Positions 10,255-21,565 of a stretch of 64,000 bases of DNA are shown here, one piece after another. The notes under the pieces are model-generated. The model was not told where the DNA came from, did not search any database, and was given only the letters and a program-made list of their open reading frames with translations. Numbering within the stretch: position 1 is the first letter of the stretch; the number at the start of each line of letters is the position of its first letter. The stretch is from Prochlorococcus sp. AG-402-N23 (lineage in GTDB: Bacteria > Cyanobacteriota > Cyanobacteriia > PCC-6307 > Cyanobiaceae): NCBI GenBank assembly GCA_003216355.1, contig QCIX01000003.1, forward strand, positions 1 to 64,000, read 5' to 3'. Made by a program: the position numbers and the translations under genes.

Positions 10255-13200
10255 TTAATATCTAAAAAATAATTGCACTTGACTTTTCCAATCCCCATTG
10301 GAATCAAAAGATCCTAATAATTCTAAGTTTGGATTTGCCTGAAAAGTCAAAATTCCTAAAGGTGAAATATCATCTCTACCTGGAACAGTTTGAAAGGCAA
10401 AATTTATCGCATCATTAATATCAAGTCCAATTTCGGCTACCCAAGCTTGAGAAGAAAATTCCTCATTAGAAGATGATTGACCATCATTTTCTATATCTAA
10501 ATTTTCATTGGAGAAAATACTATTAAATGAATCATTATTTTCTATTAACGCTGGATATAGAGATAACTGAAATCTTTCACTAAATGCATCAGCATTATTA
10601 AGTTGAGAAATAAATGCTCTATTTATTAAATTTGCAGAGTTACCTCCAATCAAACCAATTATTTGTGATCTGTTATAACTTGGCGTGCTCCTTAATTGAA
10701 TTCTTCTATTTTCATCTGCAAAAGATAATTGATCTAAAAATCCTTCATAAGATGCTTCAATTTTGATGAGCCTTGAATTGCCAATCCCAAATGATCCCAA
10801 ACTAGTAGAAGTCGCATTAACATCAAGATCATCTGAGAAGTTTGAATCCTGATTATTTTCACTTATAGGTATTATAGAATCTGGAACTTTACTAACCAGA
10901 GAAAAATTAATAAATGGAACAACGCCACTTCTTGATGCAAATAAAATATAATTGTCTTTATTTTTATCAAGTTTAAATGGAGTAGTATATAGATTAGCTC
11001 TACCTTTTTTAAGATAAATTAGACCTCTAGCATTTAAATCTTTTCCTACATCGCCATTAATAGTAAGGTCTAATTTGGTATCTAAATAAGCTTGAACTAT
11101 CTCTGAATATTGAAGTTTAAAATCTGGACCAAGTTTTAATTTAAGATTATTAAAACTTAAATTACCCAAATAATTTGGTAAATTTTCACCTAAAAGAACA
11201 GAATTTAAAATTGTTTCATTTGAAATTATTTCAATATTCTTTTCATTATTCCAATAAAGTTCTGGCCAATCTTTTTCATCCTCTTTTCGAATAAGATTTT
11301 TTCCTTTTTTATTATTTTGATTGGTACTATTTAAATTAATAAATCCATTGTTAAAAGATAGAGATCCACCCAAAATAGGACTTTCAAATGATCCATTTAA
11401 ATCTATATCTGAATCTATTAAAAAATTAAAATTATCTTTCTTTAAATTAAATCTATTCGTTATCAAATTAATTTCTGCCTTCTCGGAATTATTCTTAATA
11501 TAAAAAGGCAAAGAACCCTTTATAAAAATTTCTCCAGAATCTTCAGACTTAGCTTGAAGATTATTGATCTCTAAAGAATCAAAATCAAAAATTATTATGC
11601 TATTAATATCTTTTATTATATTATTGAAAAAATCAATTTCAGAATCGTTAATTACTACAAATCCATTTAATAGAGGTTTATTTAAGGTACCTTTTAGAAT
11701 AATCCTAAGATTCACATCACCTTCTTTAAAGGTAAAGTATTCATCAGCAAAAATATCTATTAACTCAATAAATTTTCCATTGCCAATCAATCTTAGATCT
11801 AAGTTATCTGATTTATTTATAGGTATTGAGCCTTCAATATTAATTGGAATTTCAGAATCATTTATTAGAAGGGAAAAATCAATATCAAAAACAGAATTAT
11901 CAAATTCAACTAGTCCTTTATCAAATATTATTGTTTTATTTTTAATTAATGAATTATTGGAAGAAATTTCACTAGAGAAAGATTTCGTATCAAGATCATA
12001 AAATAAATTCATATCTATCCCTCCAAGAAAATCTCTTGGTTTATTTAAAAAGATATTTGCAGTACTTAATGGCAATTTATTAATTATTAAAGAACCTTTA
12101 CCTGTTAATAATCCTCCTTCCAAATCAATAGAAAATTCCTCTTTATTATTCTTGTAGTCATCTTTAGGTAAATCAAGATAGCCATTTAATTTTGCATTCA
12201 ATTTATAATTTACTGGTCTATCGCCCTGAATAGTAATTTTTCCATTGTATCTACTTCTAAATTTATTTAAATATTTTTGCAAATTTAATTTGTCCTCTAG
12301 CACATTACTATTGTCAATAAAGTTATTTATAAAATCGATCCTCTCCTTAAATGATTTATTAACATTATTTATTTCCAAATCATTCAAAATATTCGTTTTA
12401 CTTATGGGAATAACTTTTTTATTATCAAAATTAAAAATATCAACCGCCGTAAGGATAGTCCAACTAGTGCTTACATTCGTGAATTCTGAATTAATAAAAT
12501 TATTTTTATTTGAATCATATTCGACTTCAATAACTCCTCCATCAATTGGATACAATGACGAATTTATATAAAAAGATTTATCTTTGACGGTGAAATCAAA
12601 TAATGAATTGGCTAGATTAATATTCCCATATTTACCTAAACTCCAAGCAATTCGCCCATCAAGGTATGACTGATCTGACGAATATGATCCCTTACCATTA
12701 ATAATTCCATTAATCCTATCGAATTGATTTTTGTCTATAGATAATTCAAGTTCGTCAAGAGGAAAATTATCCGCTCGCCAATTATAACCATCATCCTTTT
12801 TAACTATACCTATAGTACCTTTATTTGAGTTAAAAACTCTTATGAAATTTGCATTATCTATTTTAAGATCAGAATCAAACTTGATTGAGAGAAATGATGG
12901 GATTGGAGAATATCTATTTTTCATATTTAACAGAAATGCATTATTTTCATTTTTAATATCACCCTCCCATATTTCTCTAATTCGGATTCCTTTAAAGTGC
13001 GGGTAATCAATATTAAAGTTTATCGAAATATCAGGATCAGTAATTTTTCCTTTTAATTCTCCTTTAGCAGTAATGAAACCTCTTATATCATTTTTTCGGA
13101 AAATATTTAAATTCGATAATTGAGTTCTATTTATTTTAAAAATGGTATTTATATCACCAAAATTAATACCTCTTCTATCAAACCAAAATGGAATATTACC

Positions 13201-14214
13201 CGATAATTGGATATCTGGATTAAGGCTATTAATGTAACCAATACTTCCTTTTAGATCAATATTATTGGAACTTCTATTAAAGGGCATTTTTAGATTAAAA
13301 TTGGAAGTCAAAGTTCCATAATTTAATTTTTCTGAATTACCAATTAAATTATTATCTTTACAAAAAAAACTAGTCGCATCTGAATTTATATTCTCTGAAA
13401 AAGCTTCCGATTTTATTTTTAAATTAGTAAAAGAAAATCTTCCTTCACAAAATGTACGCTTTGATGATTTATTAAATTTAAAGTTAGATTTAAAATTTCC
13501 TTTTTTAAATCTAATTTTTTTATTCCCAATAATATATTCATAATTCTCAAGATCTAAACTCCTAGAAAATAACTCAAGAGATAAAAAGTCTTTATTTAAT
13601 TTTGTATTAAATTTAAATTTTAAAAACCCTTTTTCATCAAAATTTGATTTTACATTTGCAATAATTTCTTTATTACTGGACTTATAAATAACGTTACCTT
13701 TAACTTTTGTTTTTAATCCTGATTTTTTAAGATTTAGAATTGAATATTGATTTAAGTTAAAGTTCAATTCATACTTCGATTGTGATTTTTTTGTAATTTG
13801 ATCATTTTTATAAGATTCTTCCCTTTTAAAAAAATCCCTATCTATATTTATAGCGGCTTCCTTGGGACTTATTTTTACAACCCATTTCTGTTTTAAAAAA
13901 GATCTAAAAGGCATAATGCCCACATATACATTTTTAGCTTTAATTTCAGAATCTATATTTTTTTTATCATTAATTTTTGAATTACCCACAGAAATACCTA
14001 GAAATCTAATCCCGACATAATTACCTAAATCAACATTTTTATCTAAAAGATTCTCAATACTTTTTTCAAGTTCTACTTTCCTAGAACTATAAGTTTCTTC
14101 TAAAAAATTATTTAATAAAAAATAGCCTAAAAAACCTAAGGGTAAAAGCATCCCAACTAAAAGGATCTTAGTATTTAAATTTAGAGATCTAATTTTTTTC
14201 AAGTTAGAGCCCAA
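10255..14214 (-). CDS. TamB-like envelope protein (translocation/assembly module or lipid-transport bridge)
   Basis: A 1319-residue protein, the largest in the window. It has one N-terminal membrane segment (ILLVGMLLPLGFLGYFLLNN), then a very long beta-rich region of repeated Asn/Ser/Ile-rich strands, and a C-terminal TamB (DUF490) domain with RIQLRSTPSYNRSQIIGLIGG and the aromatic end VQLFFRY. Family members (TamB, AsmA/YhdP-like, chloroplast TIC236) span the periplasm and are linked to outer-membrane protein assembly or phospholipid transport. Both plausible starts are TTG, at 14214 and four codons later at 14202. Several plus-strand ORFs inside are shadows caused by the low-complexity AT-rich coding sequence. 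Confidence 0.85.
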   Translation of the reverse strand: MGSNLKKIRSLNLNTKILLVGMLLPLGFLGYFLLNNFLEETYSSRKVELEKSIENLLDKNVDLGNYVGIRFLGISVGNSKINDKKNIDSEIKAKNVYVGIMPFRSFLKQKWVVKISPKEAAINIDRDFFKREESYKNDQITKKSQSKYELNFNLNQYSILNLKKSGLKTKVKGNVIYKSSNKEIIANVKSNFDEKGFLKFKFNTKLNKDFLSLELFSRSLDLENYEYIIGNKKIRFKKGNFKSNFKFNKSSKRTFCEGRFSFTNLKIKSEAFSENINSDATSFFCKDNNLIGNSEKLNYGTLTSNFNLKMPFNRSSNNIDLKGSIGYINSLNPDIQLSGNIPFWFDRRGINFGDINTIFKINRTQLSNLNIFRKNDIRGFITAKGELKGKITDPDISINFNIDYPHFKGIRIREIWEGDIKNENNAFLLNMKNRYSPIPSFLSIKFDSDLKIDNANFIRVFNSNKGTIGIVKKDDGYNWRADNFPLDELELSIDKNQFDRINGIINGKGSYSSDQSYLDGRIAWSLGKYGNINLANSLFDFTVKDKSFYINSSLYPIDGGVIEVEYDSNKNNFINSEFTNVSTSWTILTAVDIFNFDNKKVIPISKTNILNDLEINNVNKSFKERIDFINNFIDNSNVLEDKLNLQKYLNKFRSRYNGKITIQGDRPVNYKLNAKLNGYLDLPKDDYKNNKEEFSIDLEGGLLTGKGSLIINKLPLSTANIFLNKPRDFLGGIDMNLFYDLDTKSFSSEISSNNSLIKNKTIIFDKGLVEFDNSVFDIDFSLLINDSEIPINIEGSIPINKSDNLDLRLIGNGKFIELIDIFADEYFTFKEGDVNLRIILKGTLNKPLLNGFVVINDSEIDFFNNIIKDINSIIIFDFDSLEINNLQAKSEDSGEIFIKGSLPFYIKNNSEKAEINLITNRFNLKKDNFNFLIDSDIDLNGSFESPILGGSLSFNNGFINLNSTNQNNKKGKNLIRKEDEKDWPELYWNNEKNIEIISNETILNSVLLGENLPNYLGNLSFNNLKLKLGPDFKLQYSEIVQAYLDTKLDLTINGDVGKDLNARGLIYLKKGRANLYTTPFKLDKNKDNYILFASRSGVVPFINFSLVSKVPDSIIPISENNQDSNFSDDLDVNATSTSLGSFGIGNSRLIKIEASYEGFLDQLSFADENRRIQLRSTPSYNRSQIIGLIGGNSANLINRAFISQLNNADAFSERFQLSLYPALIENNDSFNSIFSNENLDIENDGQSSSNEEFSSQAWVAEIGLDINDAINFAFQTVPGRDDISPLGILTFQANPNLELLGSFDSNGDWKSQVQLFFRY

Positions 14215-14266
14215 AAATAGAGTAGGCTTACAAAATATAAGAAATTAATCAGGTCAAAGCCACTAA

Positions 14267-14710
14267 ATGTCTTTTTTTGAACTATTAGAGAACACGCCCA
14301 AAATTTTTGGATTCTTTGGAATATTTCTTTTCATTTGCGCCATAGCAGCATTTATATTTAATTTTGGTTTTAAATTTCGAATAATTGGAGCAACTATCTT
14401 TTCATTATTGCTTTCTTTGAGTAGTTGGGCATTTATACAAAGTTACTCTGAAAAGGTTGTAATACAAGGTGCAAAATATGTTCCAATTGTTTATGACAAT
14501 GGGTTTGATTTGATTATTGCTAAAGCAGATGATGACTTTCCAGAAGAATCTATTGAACCAACTTTAGAACAATTATCGGAAAACTTAAGGAAAGGTAGCA
14601 GATCTGGTGCGAATGTAAAAATAAAGATAAGAAAACTTGAAAAAATTACAGATGGTGTAAGTAAACCAATGGTTATAGGAGAAGTTCAGAAAAATGTGAA
14701 AATGAATTAG
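14267..14710 (+). CDS. Ycf51/DUF2518-like membrane protein
   Basis: A 147-residue protein with two adjacent N-terminal membrane segments (about residues 13-32 and 37-55) and a soluble C-terminal part with VVIQGAKYVPIVYDNGFDLI. It resembles the cyanobacterial and plastid Ycf51 (DUF2518) family, whose function is not established. It is transcribed divergently from the TamB-like gene with a 52-base spacer and is followed eleven bases later by the DUF4332-like gene. The family name is from recognition of the sequence pattern, not a search. Confidence 0.65.
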   Translation: MSFFELLENTPKIFGFFGIFLFICAIAAFIFNFGFKFRIIGATIFSLLLSLSSWAFIQSYSEKVVIQGAKYVPIVYDNGFDLIIAKADDDFPEESIEPTLEQLSENLRKGSRSGANVKIKIRKLEKITDGVSKPMVIGEVQKNVKMN

Positions 14711-14721
14711 TCTGTTAAAAA

Positions 14722-15129
14722 ATGGAAAGTAAAACCTTTTTAGATTTTTTGCCAAGTAATTTTAGACATGAGAAATCTTTTTTTATTCGAAATAATCTAA
14801 CTGACTTTGAAAAATTAAGTAATCTTTCAGACTTAGACATAAATGAGATTCAAAGAAAATCTTCACTATGTACATTGAATAATCTAAAGAAAATTAGAAC
14901 TATAGCTATTTTTAAAAAAGAAATTGGAATTTCTCCACCGCAAGCATATCTACTTTTACATTGCGGTATATCTTCTCTTAAATCATTATCGCTATCTACT
15001 CCTTACGAATTAGAACGCAAAATTGGTAGATTAGAAAGAATTCTTAGAGTAAAAACTAAGACAGATACAACTTTTACTCTCTTAAACGAATGGATTAAAA
15101 AAGCTATTCAAATCGACAAATCTATTTGA
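14722..15129 (+). CDS. DUF4332-like helix-hairpin-helix protein
   Basis: A 135-residue soluble protein of unknown function. The C-terminal half contains GISPPQAYLLLHCGISSLKSL followed by a second helical hairpin, SLSTPYELERKIGRL, a pattern like the DUF4332 helix-hairpin-helix domains. These resemble DNA-binding folds, but DNA binding here is only inferred. The N-terminal half is less distinctive. The gene follows the Ycf51-like gene by eleven bases and probably shares its transcript. Confidence 0.6.
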   Translation: MESKTFLDFLPSNFRHEKSFFIRNNLTDFEKLSNLSDLDINEIQRKSSLCTLNNLKKIRTIAIFKKEIGISPPQAYLLLHCGISSLKSLSLSTPYELERKIGRLERILRVKTKTDTTFTLLNEWIKKAIQIDKSI

Positions 15130-15181
15130 AATCTTGGATAAAAAAAATTTTTAATGTAGAATTTAGAAAAAGTTAGTGATA

Positions 15182-15448
15182 ATGAAACCTTTGTTATTTC
15201 TGTTATTTTTGTTTTTCAACTCTTCATACCCTGTTTTAAGTCAATCTAACTTATTGGAAACTGTAAAAAAGAATCCAAAAGAAGCTGAAAATTTATGTAA
15301 AAAGTTTAAAGAGTTTAATTCAAAAGGTATTTCAGCCAGTTCTGATACAGCTATAGAGTATGTATCAAACAAAAAAAAGTTAACTCCCGTTAACGCAGAG
15401 ATCTTTTCTATTTACGTCATTGGGCTGCACTGTCCAGACATTATCTAA
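15182..15448 (+). CDS. Small secreted hypothetical protein
   Basis: I do not recognise a family. The product is about 88 residues with a clear signal peptide, MKPLLFLLFLFFNSSYPVLSQ, predicting export. The mature part is charged and holds two cysteines (LCKKF and GLHCPDII), which could form a disulfide. The ORF track begins at a GTG at 15176; I prefer the ATG two codons later because it gives a standard signal peptide start. It lies eight bases before the CocE-like hydrolase gene, so the two may be co-expressed. Confidence 0.6.
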   Translation: MKPLLFLLFLFFNSSYPVLSQSNLLETVKKNPKEAENLCKKFKEFNSKGISASSDTAIEYVSNKKKLTPVNAEIFSIYVIGLHCPDII

Positions 15449-15455
15449 AGCCTAA

Positions 15456-17036
15456 ATGTCTGGTTCAAGGTGGGTTGACAAGTCTCTAGTACTTAGAGAT
15501 GGTGTAAGACTTATTTCAAGGATTTGGTTACCTAATAGTAATGGGCCATGGCCTGCATTATTAATGAGACAACCTTATGGCAGGGAAATAGCTTCAACTA
15601 TTACTTATTCTCACCCTGAATGGTGGGCTTCCAAAGGGTATATGGTAATAATTCAAGATGTTAGGGGTATGGGTTCTTCTGAAGGAGTTTTTAATGGTTT
15701 TTCTCAAGAAGCTAGCGATACTTCAGAAACACATGAATGGGTAAGGTCTCTAAAAGAATGTAATGGGAAACTTGGCTTATATGGCTTTTCATATCAAGGA
15801 TTTACTCAACTAACTGGTGAATTAAATTCAAAGCCGCCCGATTGTTTATCTCCAGCAATGACAGGGATGAATATCAAAGATCATTGGTGCTCAGATGGAG
15901 GAGCATATTGGTGGCATAACAATATTGCATGGGGACTTCAAATCGCAGCCCTAAAAATGAAAAGAGAAAATAAATTGCTTGAGTGGGGAAAGATAAGATT
16001 AGCCTTAGAAAATAAAAGTTACTTAAGGGAAGGAATTGATACTTTAAAAAAATATGATCCTAATAGCTTTGTTTTGGAATGGCTTAAAAATTTAAATAAT
16101 GCTTACCCATTTGAAGAATTTAAACCAATTTCAGCATGGATTAGACAACCTATGTTAATTGTTGGAGGACTTTGGGATCCACATTTAAAAGGTGCCTTTG
16201 ATCTTTATAAAAAATCTAAAGAAGCTGGTGGAAGCCCAGAGATTATTATTGGGAATGCGACACATTTAAATTGGTGGGAGGGATCACAAGAATCTTTATT
16301 AAAATTTTTTGATAAACATTTAAAATCAGATGAAAAATTTAATTCTAAGAATTTTAAAGACGAGAAAAAAATATGGAACATTTCATTAAATAAATGGGAA
16401 GAATTAGATAATAAATTCCACCCTGAATTTATTTTTGGGCTCAAAAGCGATGGCACAGCAAATGTAGAGGTTGAAGATGGGAGCCTTACCATAAATTCAA
16501 AAGGATCAGGATGGTTCGCAATTGTTAATGACCCATGGAGACCTACTCCATCAGACGGTGGACATTTAGGACCAAATCCAGGAAAGTTTAATAGAAGTAT
16601 TATTGATAAACGCCTGGATGTAGGTGTTTTTCAAACAAATTCTTTTGAAAAAGATCAATATTTAAGAGGAGTTCCCTCATTAGAAATCCAAGTAAAAAGT
16701 GATCAACCCAATTTCGATATCTGCCTTGCTTTATCTCTAGTTGAAGAAGGTAATGAAAAGGTGAATCAATTTTCAACCGGATTCTTAAGGGTTAAAAACT
16801 CCAAAATAAGTGAAGAATGCATTTATCAAATAACAATGCAGCCAACAAATATTTGTTTGATTAAAGATAGCAAGCTTCGCTTATCTATATCTGCAGCAGC
16901 TTATCCCGCTATTGGAGTTAATCCTGGATTTGGGGATGGTAATGTTGGAGCGCCTTCAGCAAATCATAGAGTTATTACTCTAAGTTTTTGCCTTAACAAA
17001 ACATTTATGAAAATGACCCCTTTTTTTAATAAATAA
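15456..17036 (+). CDS. CocE/NonD family hydrolase (X-Pro dipeptidyl-peptidase-like)
   Basis: A 526-residue alpha/beta hydrolase of the S15/CocE family. The N-terminal part has MRQPYGREIA and VIIQDVRGMGSSEG, the nucleophile elbow is GLYGFSYQGFTQ, and likely acid and histidine residues are in GGLWDPHLKG and NATHLNWW. The C-terminal half, from about residue 320, is the jelly-roll domain of this family, including YLRGVPSLEIQVKSDQPNF. Known members cleave esters, amides or X-Pro peptides; the substrate here cannot be predicted. No signal peptide is seen. Confidence 0.85.
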   Translation: MSGSRWVDKSLVLRDGVRLISRIWLPNSNGPWPALLMRQPYGREIASTITYSHPEWWASKGYMVIIQDVRGMGSSEGVFNGFSQEASDTSETHEWVRSLKECNGKLGLYGFSYQGFTQLTGELNSKPPDCLSPAMTGMNIKDHWCSDGGAYWWHNNIAWGLQIAALKMKRENKLLEWGKIRLALENKSYLREGIDTLKKYDPNSFVLEWLKNLNNAYPFEEFKPISAWIRQPMLIVGGLWDPHLKGAFDLYKKSKEAGGSPEIIIGNATHLNWWEGSQESLLKFFDKHLKSDEKFNSKNFKDEKKIWNISLNKWEELDNKFHPEFIFGLKSDGTANVEVEDGSLTINSKGSGWFAIVNDPWRPTPSDGGHLGPNPGKFNRSIIDKRLDVGVFQTNSFEKDQYLRGVPSLEIQVKSDQPNFDICLALSLVEEGNEKVNQFSTGFLRVKNSKISEECIYQITMQPTNICLIKDSKLRLSISAAAYPAIGVNPGFGDGNVGAPSANHRVITLSFCLNKTFMKMTPFFNK

Positions 17037-17088
17037 TTATTTTTTTGGTTAATCATTTGATATTATTAATCCTTAATATCTACCAGTC

Positions 17089-19353
17089 ATGATCGAGACA
17101 ATTCAAGCAGACTGGATTAAATCAGAAGCTATCAACCTAGAAAATTGTTGCAATGATAATCCATTAAAAATATTAGGTCCTCATTTTTATGAAGAACAAT
17201 GGGTAATTAGGGTATGGATGCCTGAAGCCGACGAAGTTAAAATAAATTTTAAAAACAATACCTATAAGGCGGAAAGCATAAACCATAAATGGCTTTTTGA
17301 AGCTATCCTGCCTGAGAATCCAAATTATAATTACGAAATAAATATTTCACGAGGGGGGATCACACATACACAAAATGACCCTTGGTCATATAGAGAAGAG
17401 TGGATGGGAGAAGTTGATAGACATCTTTTTGCAGAAGGTAATCATCATCATATTTGGGAAAAAATGGGAGCACATCTCATTGAAGAAAATAATCAAAAAG
17501 GGGTCATGTTTTGCATTTGGGCTCCAAATGCAAAATCAATCTCGATAATTGGAGATATAAATTCTTGGGATGGAAGACATCATCCAATGCAAAAAAGATT
17601 AGGGGGAATTTGGGAACTATTCATGCCAACAATGCAAGAGGGCGACACATATAAATACGAAATAAGAACACAACAAGGTCATATTTATGAGAAAGCTGAT
17701 CCATATGGCTTCCTTCATGAAATCAGACCTCAGAATGGTTCAATAGTTTCAAAATTGAAAAACTTTAATTGGAATGATAGTTCTTGGGTTTCAAATAGAG
17801 ATTCTTCAAGTCAAATTAACAAGCCAATTTCAGTTTATGAAATGCATTTAGGAAGTTGGCTCCATGAATCAACAGATAATAAATTTCTGGAGGACAATGG
17901 TGAAGCAAGAGACCCAGTGCCTGCAGCCGATTTAAAACCCGGGACAAGATTATTAACTTATCCAGAAATAACCGAGAAACTCATCCCTTATGTAAAAGAT
18001 AGAGGATTTACTCATATTGAACTAATGCCAATATCTGAACATCCTTTCGATGGTTCATGGGGATACCAAGTTACAGGCTGGTATGCACCAACAAGTAGAT
18101 TTGGCACCCCAAATGAATTTAGAGAGTTTGTTAATAAATGTCATGAAGAGGGCATAGGCGTAATTCTTGATTGGGTGCCTGGTCATTTTCCAAAAGATAA
18201 GCATGGTTTAGCATTCTTTGATGGTTGTCATCTTTATGAACATGGAGATTCACGCATAGGTGAACACAAAGAATGGGGAACCCTAATATTTAATTACAGT
18301 AGAAACGAAGTAAGAAATTTTTTAGTAGCCAACCTCGTTTATTGGTTTGAAGAGTTTCATATTGATGGCATAAGAGTAGATGCTGTAGCTTCAATGCTTT
18401 ACAGAGATTATCTCCGTCCAGATGGAGAATGGATACCCAATGAAAATGGAGGAAATGAAAATATAGAAGCCGTTAAATTTCTTCAACAAGCTAATCATGT
18501 ACTCTTCCAACATTTCCCAGGTGCCCTTTCTATCGCTGAAGAATCAACAACTTGGCCAATGGTAACAGAACCCACTGACATGGGCGGGTTAGGGTTTAAC
18601 TTGAAATGGAATATGGGATGGATGCACGATATGCTCGATTATTTTGAAATAGATCCTTGGTTTAGGCAATTCCATCAAAACAGTGTAACTTTCTCAATAA
18701 CATATAACTATACGGAGAACTTTATGCTTGCTCTTAGTCATGATGAGGTTGTCCATGGGAAAAGTCATCTTTTGCATAAAATGCCTGGTGATGACTGGAA
18801 GAAATATGCAAACACTAGAGCTTTACTAACTTATATGTGGACCCACCCTGGTAAAAAAACGATATTTATGGGAATGGAATTTGGACAAAGACAAGAATGG
18901 AATGTTTGGGATGATCTGCAATGGGAGTTACTAGAGTTTGAGCCTCATAAAGGTATCAGAAACTTGATTGATGACCTCAACGCACTTTATAAAAATGAAC
19001 CTGCATTATGGAAAAATGACTTTGATCCTTATGGATTCCAATGGATAGATTGTAATGACAAATCTAATTCAGTTATAAGTTTCATGAGAAGAGAAAACGA
19101 TACCAATGAGTGGCTTGTTGTTGTTGCTAACTTTACACCTAATACTCATGGGTCATACAAAGTAGGTGTTCCTGTAGAGGGTTTCTATAAAGAAATATTT
19201 AATTCAGATGGCTCTCGATACGGGGGCAGTAACAAAGGAAATATGGGGGGTAAAGAAACTATAAATTACAATATTCATGATTATCAAAATGCTCTAGAAC
19301 TTGCTTTGCCCCCATTAAGCGTGAGCATCTTCAAGCATCAATCAAAAAAATAA
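17089..19353 (+). CDS. glgB: 1,4-alpha-glucan branching enzyme
   Basis: Introduces alpha-1,6 branches into glycogen by cutting and transferring alpha-1,4 chains. The 754-residue protein has an N-terminal extra beta domain, a CBM48 module ([20 protein letters not shown]), and a GH13 catalytic barrel. Catalytic motifs are [15 protein letters not shown] (nucleophile about D431), AEESTTWP (acid/base about E484) and [10 protein letters not shown]. The C-terminal beta domain ends in [11 protein letters not shown]. Length is typical for GlgB. It stores carbon fixed by the Calvin cycle. It is followed by a 120-base spacer with no gene before hemE. Confidence 0.97.
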   Translation: MIETIQADWIKSEAINLENCCNDNPLKILGPHFYEEQWVIRVWMPEADEVKINFKNNTYKAESINHKWLFEAILPENPNYNYEINISRGGITHTQNDPWSYREEWMGEVDRHLFAEGNHHHIWEKMGAHLIEENNQKGVMFCIWAPNAKSISIIGDINSWDGRHHPMQKRLGGIWELFMPTMQEGDTYKYEIRTQQGHIYEKADPYGFLHEIRPQNGSIVSKLKNFNWNDSSWVSNRDSSSQINKPISVYEMHLGSWLHESTDNKFLEDNGEARDPVPAADLKPGTRLLTYPEITEKLIPYVKDRGFTHIELMPISEHPFDGSWGYQVTGWYAPTSRFGTPNEFREFVNKCHEEGIGVILDWVPGHFPKDKHGLAFFDGCHLYEHGDSRIGEHKEWGTLIFNYSRNEVRNFLVANLVYWFEEFHIDGIRVDAVASMLYRDYLRPDGEWIPNENGGNENIEAVKFLQQANHVLFQHFPGALSIAEESTTWPMVTEPTDMGGLGFNLKWNMGWMHDMLDYFEIDPWFRQFHQNSVTFSITYNYTENFMLALSHDEVVHGKSHLLHKMPGDDWKKYANTRALLTYMWTHPGKKTIFMGMEFGQRQEWNVWDDLQWELLEFEPHKGIRNLIDDLNALYKNEPALWKNDFDPYGFQWIDCNDKSNSVISFMRRENDTNEWLVVVANFTPNTHGSYKVGVPVEGFYKEIFNSDGSRYGGSNKGNMGGKETINYNIHDYQNALELALPPLSVSIFKHQSKK

Positions 19354-19473
19354 GAAGGCTCATTTAACTTAGTGCTTCATATAAATGTTCATATAACGCT
19401 TTTGCTCTGCTTTACATTGTAAGATTTTTAAGTTGGATTTTAATTTTTTTTTTAAAAAATATCGAATTGAAAA

Positions 19474-20514
19474 ATGGGTCAAGATTTACCACTACTACTT
19501 TCTGCCGCATTAGGTAAAAAAGTAACTAGGCCTCCAGTATGGATGATGAGGCAAGCAGGAAGATATATGAAAATCTATAGAGATTTAAGGGAACGTTACC
19601 CAAGCTTTAGAGAGAGGTCTGAAAATCCAGAACTATCATATGAGATTTCAATGCAGCCTTTTCATGCTTTCAAACCGGATGGTGTGATCCTTTTTTCAGA
19701 TATTCTCACACCTCTTCCAGGGATGGGCATAAATTTTGAAATAATAGAAAGTAAAGGTCCCATTATTGAGGACCCAATAAGAACTCTTAAACAGGTTGAA
19801 AATTTAAAAGAATTAAATCCAAGTGAGAGTTTAAGTTTTGTTGGGCAAGTTCTTTCTTCACTAAAAAAAGATGTGAATAATGAGGCAACTGTTTTAGGTT
19901 TTGTTGGCGCACCTTGGACTCTTGCTGCATATGTAGTTGAAGGTAAAAGCAGTAAAAATTATTCTTTAATAAAATCAATGGCTTTTAATGAACCAGATTT
20001 ACTTCATAAACTTCTTGATCATTTTGCAAAATCTATTGGTGAATATCTTAAATATCAAATAAAATCTGGAGCGCAAGTAGTACAAATTTTTGATTCATGG
20101 GCAGGCCAACTAAGCCCACAAGATTACGATATCTTTGCTGGGCCGTATCAAAGAAAAGTTGTTGAAATTGTAAAAGCGGCATACCCTGAAACACCAATAA
20201 TTCTTTACATTTCAGGAAGTGCTGGAGTCATAGAAAGAATGGCAAAAACTGGAGTAGATATAATCTCATTAGACTGGACAGTTGATATTGAAGAGGCTTG
20301 TAAAAGAATCCCTAGTGGGATAGGAATTCAAGGTAATGTTGACCCTGGCATCTTATTCGGAAACAAAGAATCAATAAAAGAAAGGATAGATAATACTTTC
20401 AATAAAATTAAAGAAAGGAAATATATTCTTAATTTGGGTCATGGGATTTTACCAGGGACTCCAGAAGAAAATGCTCAAACATTTTTTGAACATGGGAAAA
20501 AACTCATTTACTAG
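19474..20514 (+). CDS. hemE: Uroporphyrinogen decarboxylase
   Basis: Converts uroporphyrinogen III to coproporphyrinogen III in the pathway leading to heme and chlorophyll. The 346-residue protein carries both family signatures: [20 protein letters not shown] near the N-terminus and [16 protein letters not shown] in the middle, with [14 protein letters not shown] containing the catalytic aspartate. The C-terminus [19 protein letters not shown] is standard. It precedes the epimerase-like gene by eight bases. It supplies precursors also used by the chlLNB/por enzymes elsewhere in the window. Confidence 0.97.
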   Translation: MGQDLPLLLSAALGKKVTRPPVWMMRQAGRYMKIYRDLRERYPSFRERSENPELSYEISMQPFHAFKPDGVILFSDILTPLPGMGINFEIIESKGPIIEDPIRTLKQVENLKELNPSESLSFVGQVLSSLKKDVNNEATVLGFVGAPWTLAAYVVEGKSSKNYSLIKSMAFNEPDLLHKLLDHFAKSIGEYLKYQIKSGAQVVQIFDSWAGQLSPQDYDIFAGPYQRKVVEIVKAAYPETPIILYISGSAGVIERMAKTGVDIISLDWTVDIEEACKRIPSGIGIQGNVDPGILFGNKESIKERIDNTFNKIKERKYILNLGHGILPGTPEENAQTFFEHGKKLIY

Positions 20515-20522
20515 TCAAAGTC

Positions 20523-21506
20523 TTGGCATATAAAAACTTATTAATCACAGGTGCGAATGGATGTGTTGGCCAATATTTAGTTGATTGGTTTTTAAAAAAC
20601 ACAAAATTCAGGCTTTATCTCATGGTAAGAGACAAAAGTAAGTTGCCAATTTCTGTTCAAGAAAATAAAAAAGTCAAGTTAATGGTTTGTGATATCAGGG
20701 AATCAAATAGGTATAAAAAGGAAATTAGTCAAATTAATTACCTAATACATACTGCTACAGCTTGGGGAGATCCAAGAAGAGCCTATGAAGTAAATATTAA
20801 AGCTTTTGAAGAATTACTTGAAATGCTTGATATTGAAAAGTTAGAAAAAATTATTTATTTTTCAACAGCTAGTATTCTTGATACCAAAACAGAGTTAATG
20901 AGGGAATCATTGATTTATGGAACAGAGTACATTCAAACAAAATATGAATGCTTCCAGAGACTTAGAAAAAGCTCATTTGCAGAAAAAACATTCGCCGTTT
21001 TCCCTACCTTGGTTTTTGGAGGAAATCTTGAAAAAAAAAGTAAATATCCTGTGAGTTATTTAACTAGTGGATTGAAAGAAATTGGGAAATGGCTTTGGTT
21101 AGCAAGATTTTTAAAACTCGATTCTAAATTTCACTTTATACACGCAAATGATATCGCCCAGATTTGCGGGTTTCTAATTAAAAATCATAAAGAAGAGCAA
21201 TACAAAGGCTTTAGAAAATTTGTCCTAGGTCAGAAATTCATTTCAATTGATGATGCCATAATTACACTTTTAAAAAGACATAATATGAGGAGATTTTTTG
21301 CGATACCGCTTACAAAAAAAATTCTAAAAATATTATTAAGAATTCTCCCCATCCAAACTACTCCTTGGGACAGCTTCAGTATCAAAAAATATGACTTTAA
21401 TCATGTTCCCATCACTAATCCTGAGACTTTCAAACTTAAAAGTTATGCCAAGTCACTGAATGATATTTTAAGGTTATCTAAGTTACCAAGCTGTAATAAC
21501 AATTAA
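20523..21506 (+). CDS. NAD-dependent epimerase/dehydratase family protein
   Basis: A 327-residue extended short-chain dehydrogenase. The N-terminal Rossmann motif is [18 protein letters not shown], and a YxxxK-type pair appears in [14 protein letters not shown] around residue 140. The start codon is TTG, giving [10 protein letters not shown] directly at the first beta strand; no ATG precedes it. The substrate is unknown; nucleotide sugars or isoprenoid/sterol-like compounds are typical for the superfamily. It follows hemE by eight bases and probably shares its transcript. A role in tetrapyrrole metabolism is not supported by sequence alone. Confidence 0.8.
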   Translation: MAYKNLLITGANGCVGQYLVDWFLKNTKFRLYLMVRDKSKLPISVQENKKVKLMVCDIRESNRYKKEISQINYLIHTATAWGDPRRAYEVNIKAFEELLEMLDIEKLEKIIYFSTASILDTKTELMRESLIYGTEYIQTKYECFQRLRKSSFAEKTFAVFPTLVFGGNLEKKSKYPVSYLTSGLKEIGKWLWLARFLKLDSKFHFIHANDIAQICGFLIKNHKEEQYKGFRKFVLGQKFISIDDAIITLLKRHNMRRFFAIPLTKKILKILLRILPIQTTPWDSFSIKKYDFNHVPITNPETFKLKSYAKSLNDILRLSKLPSCNNN

Positions 21507-21565
21507 AATTCTCGCAGTTAGGTTACCAAAGCCTTGTAATATATATAAATAAGCAAATTTTAATT

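Noticed and set aside
11564-12001. A 145-codon plus-strand ORF within the TamB-like gene
   Set aside because: It is antisense to a recognisable beta-rich coding region and reads as low-complexity Ser/Ile/Leu, as do two other such ORFs nearby.
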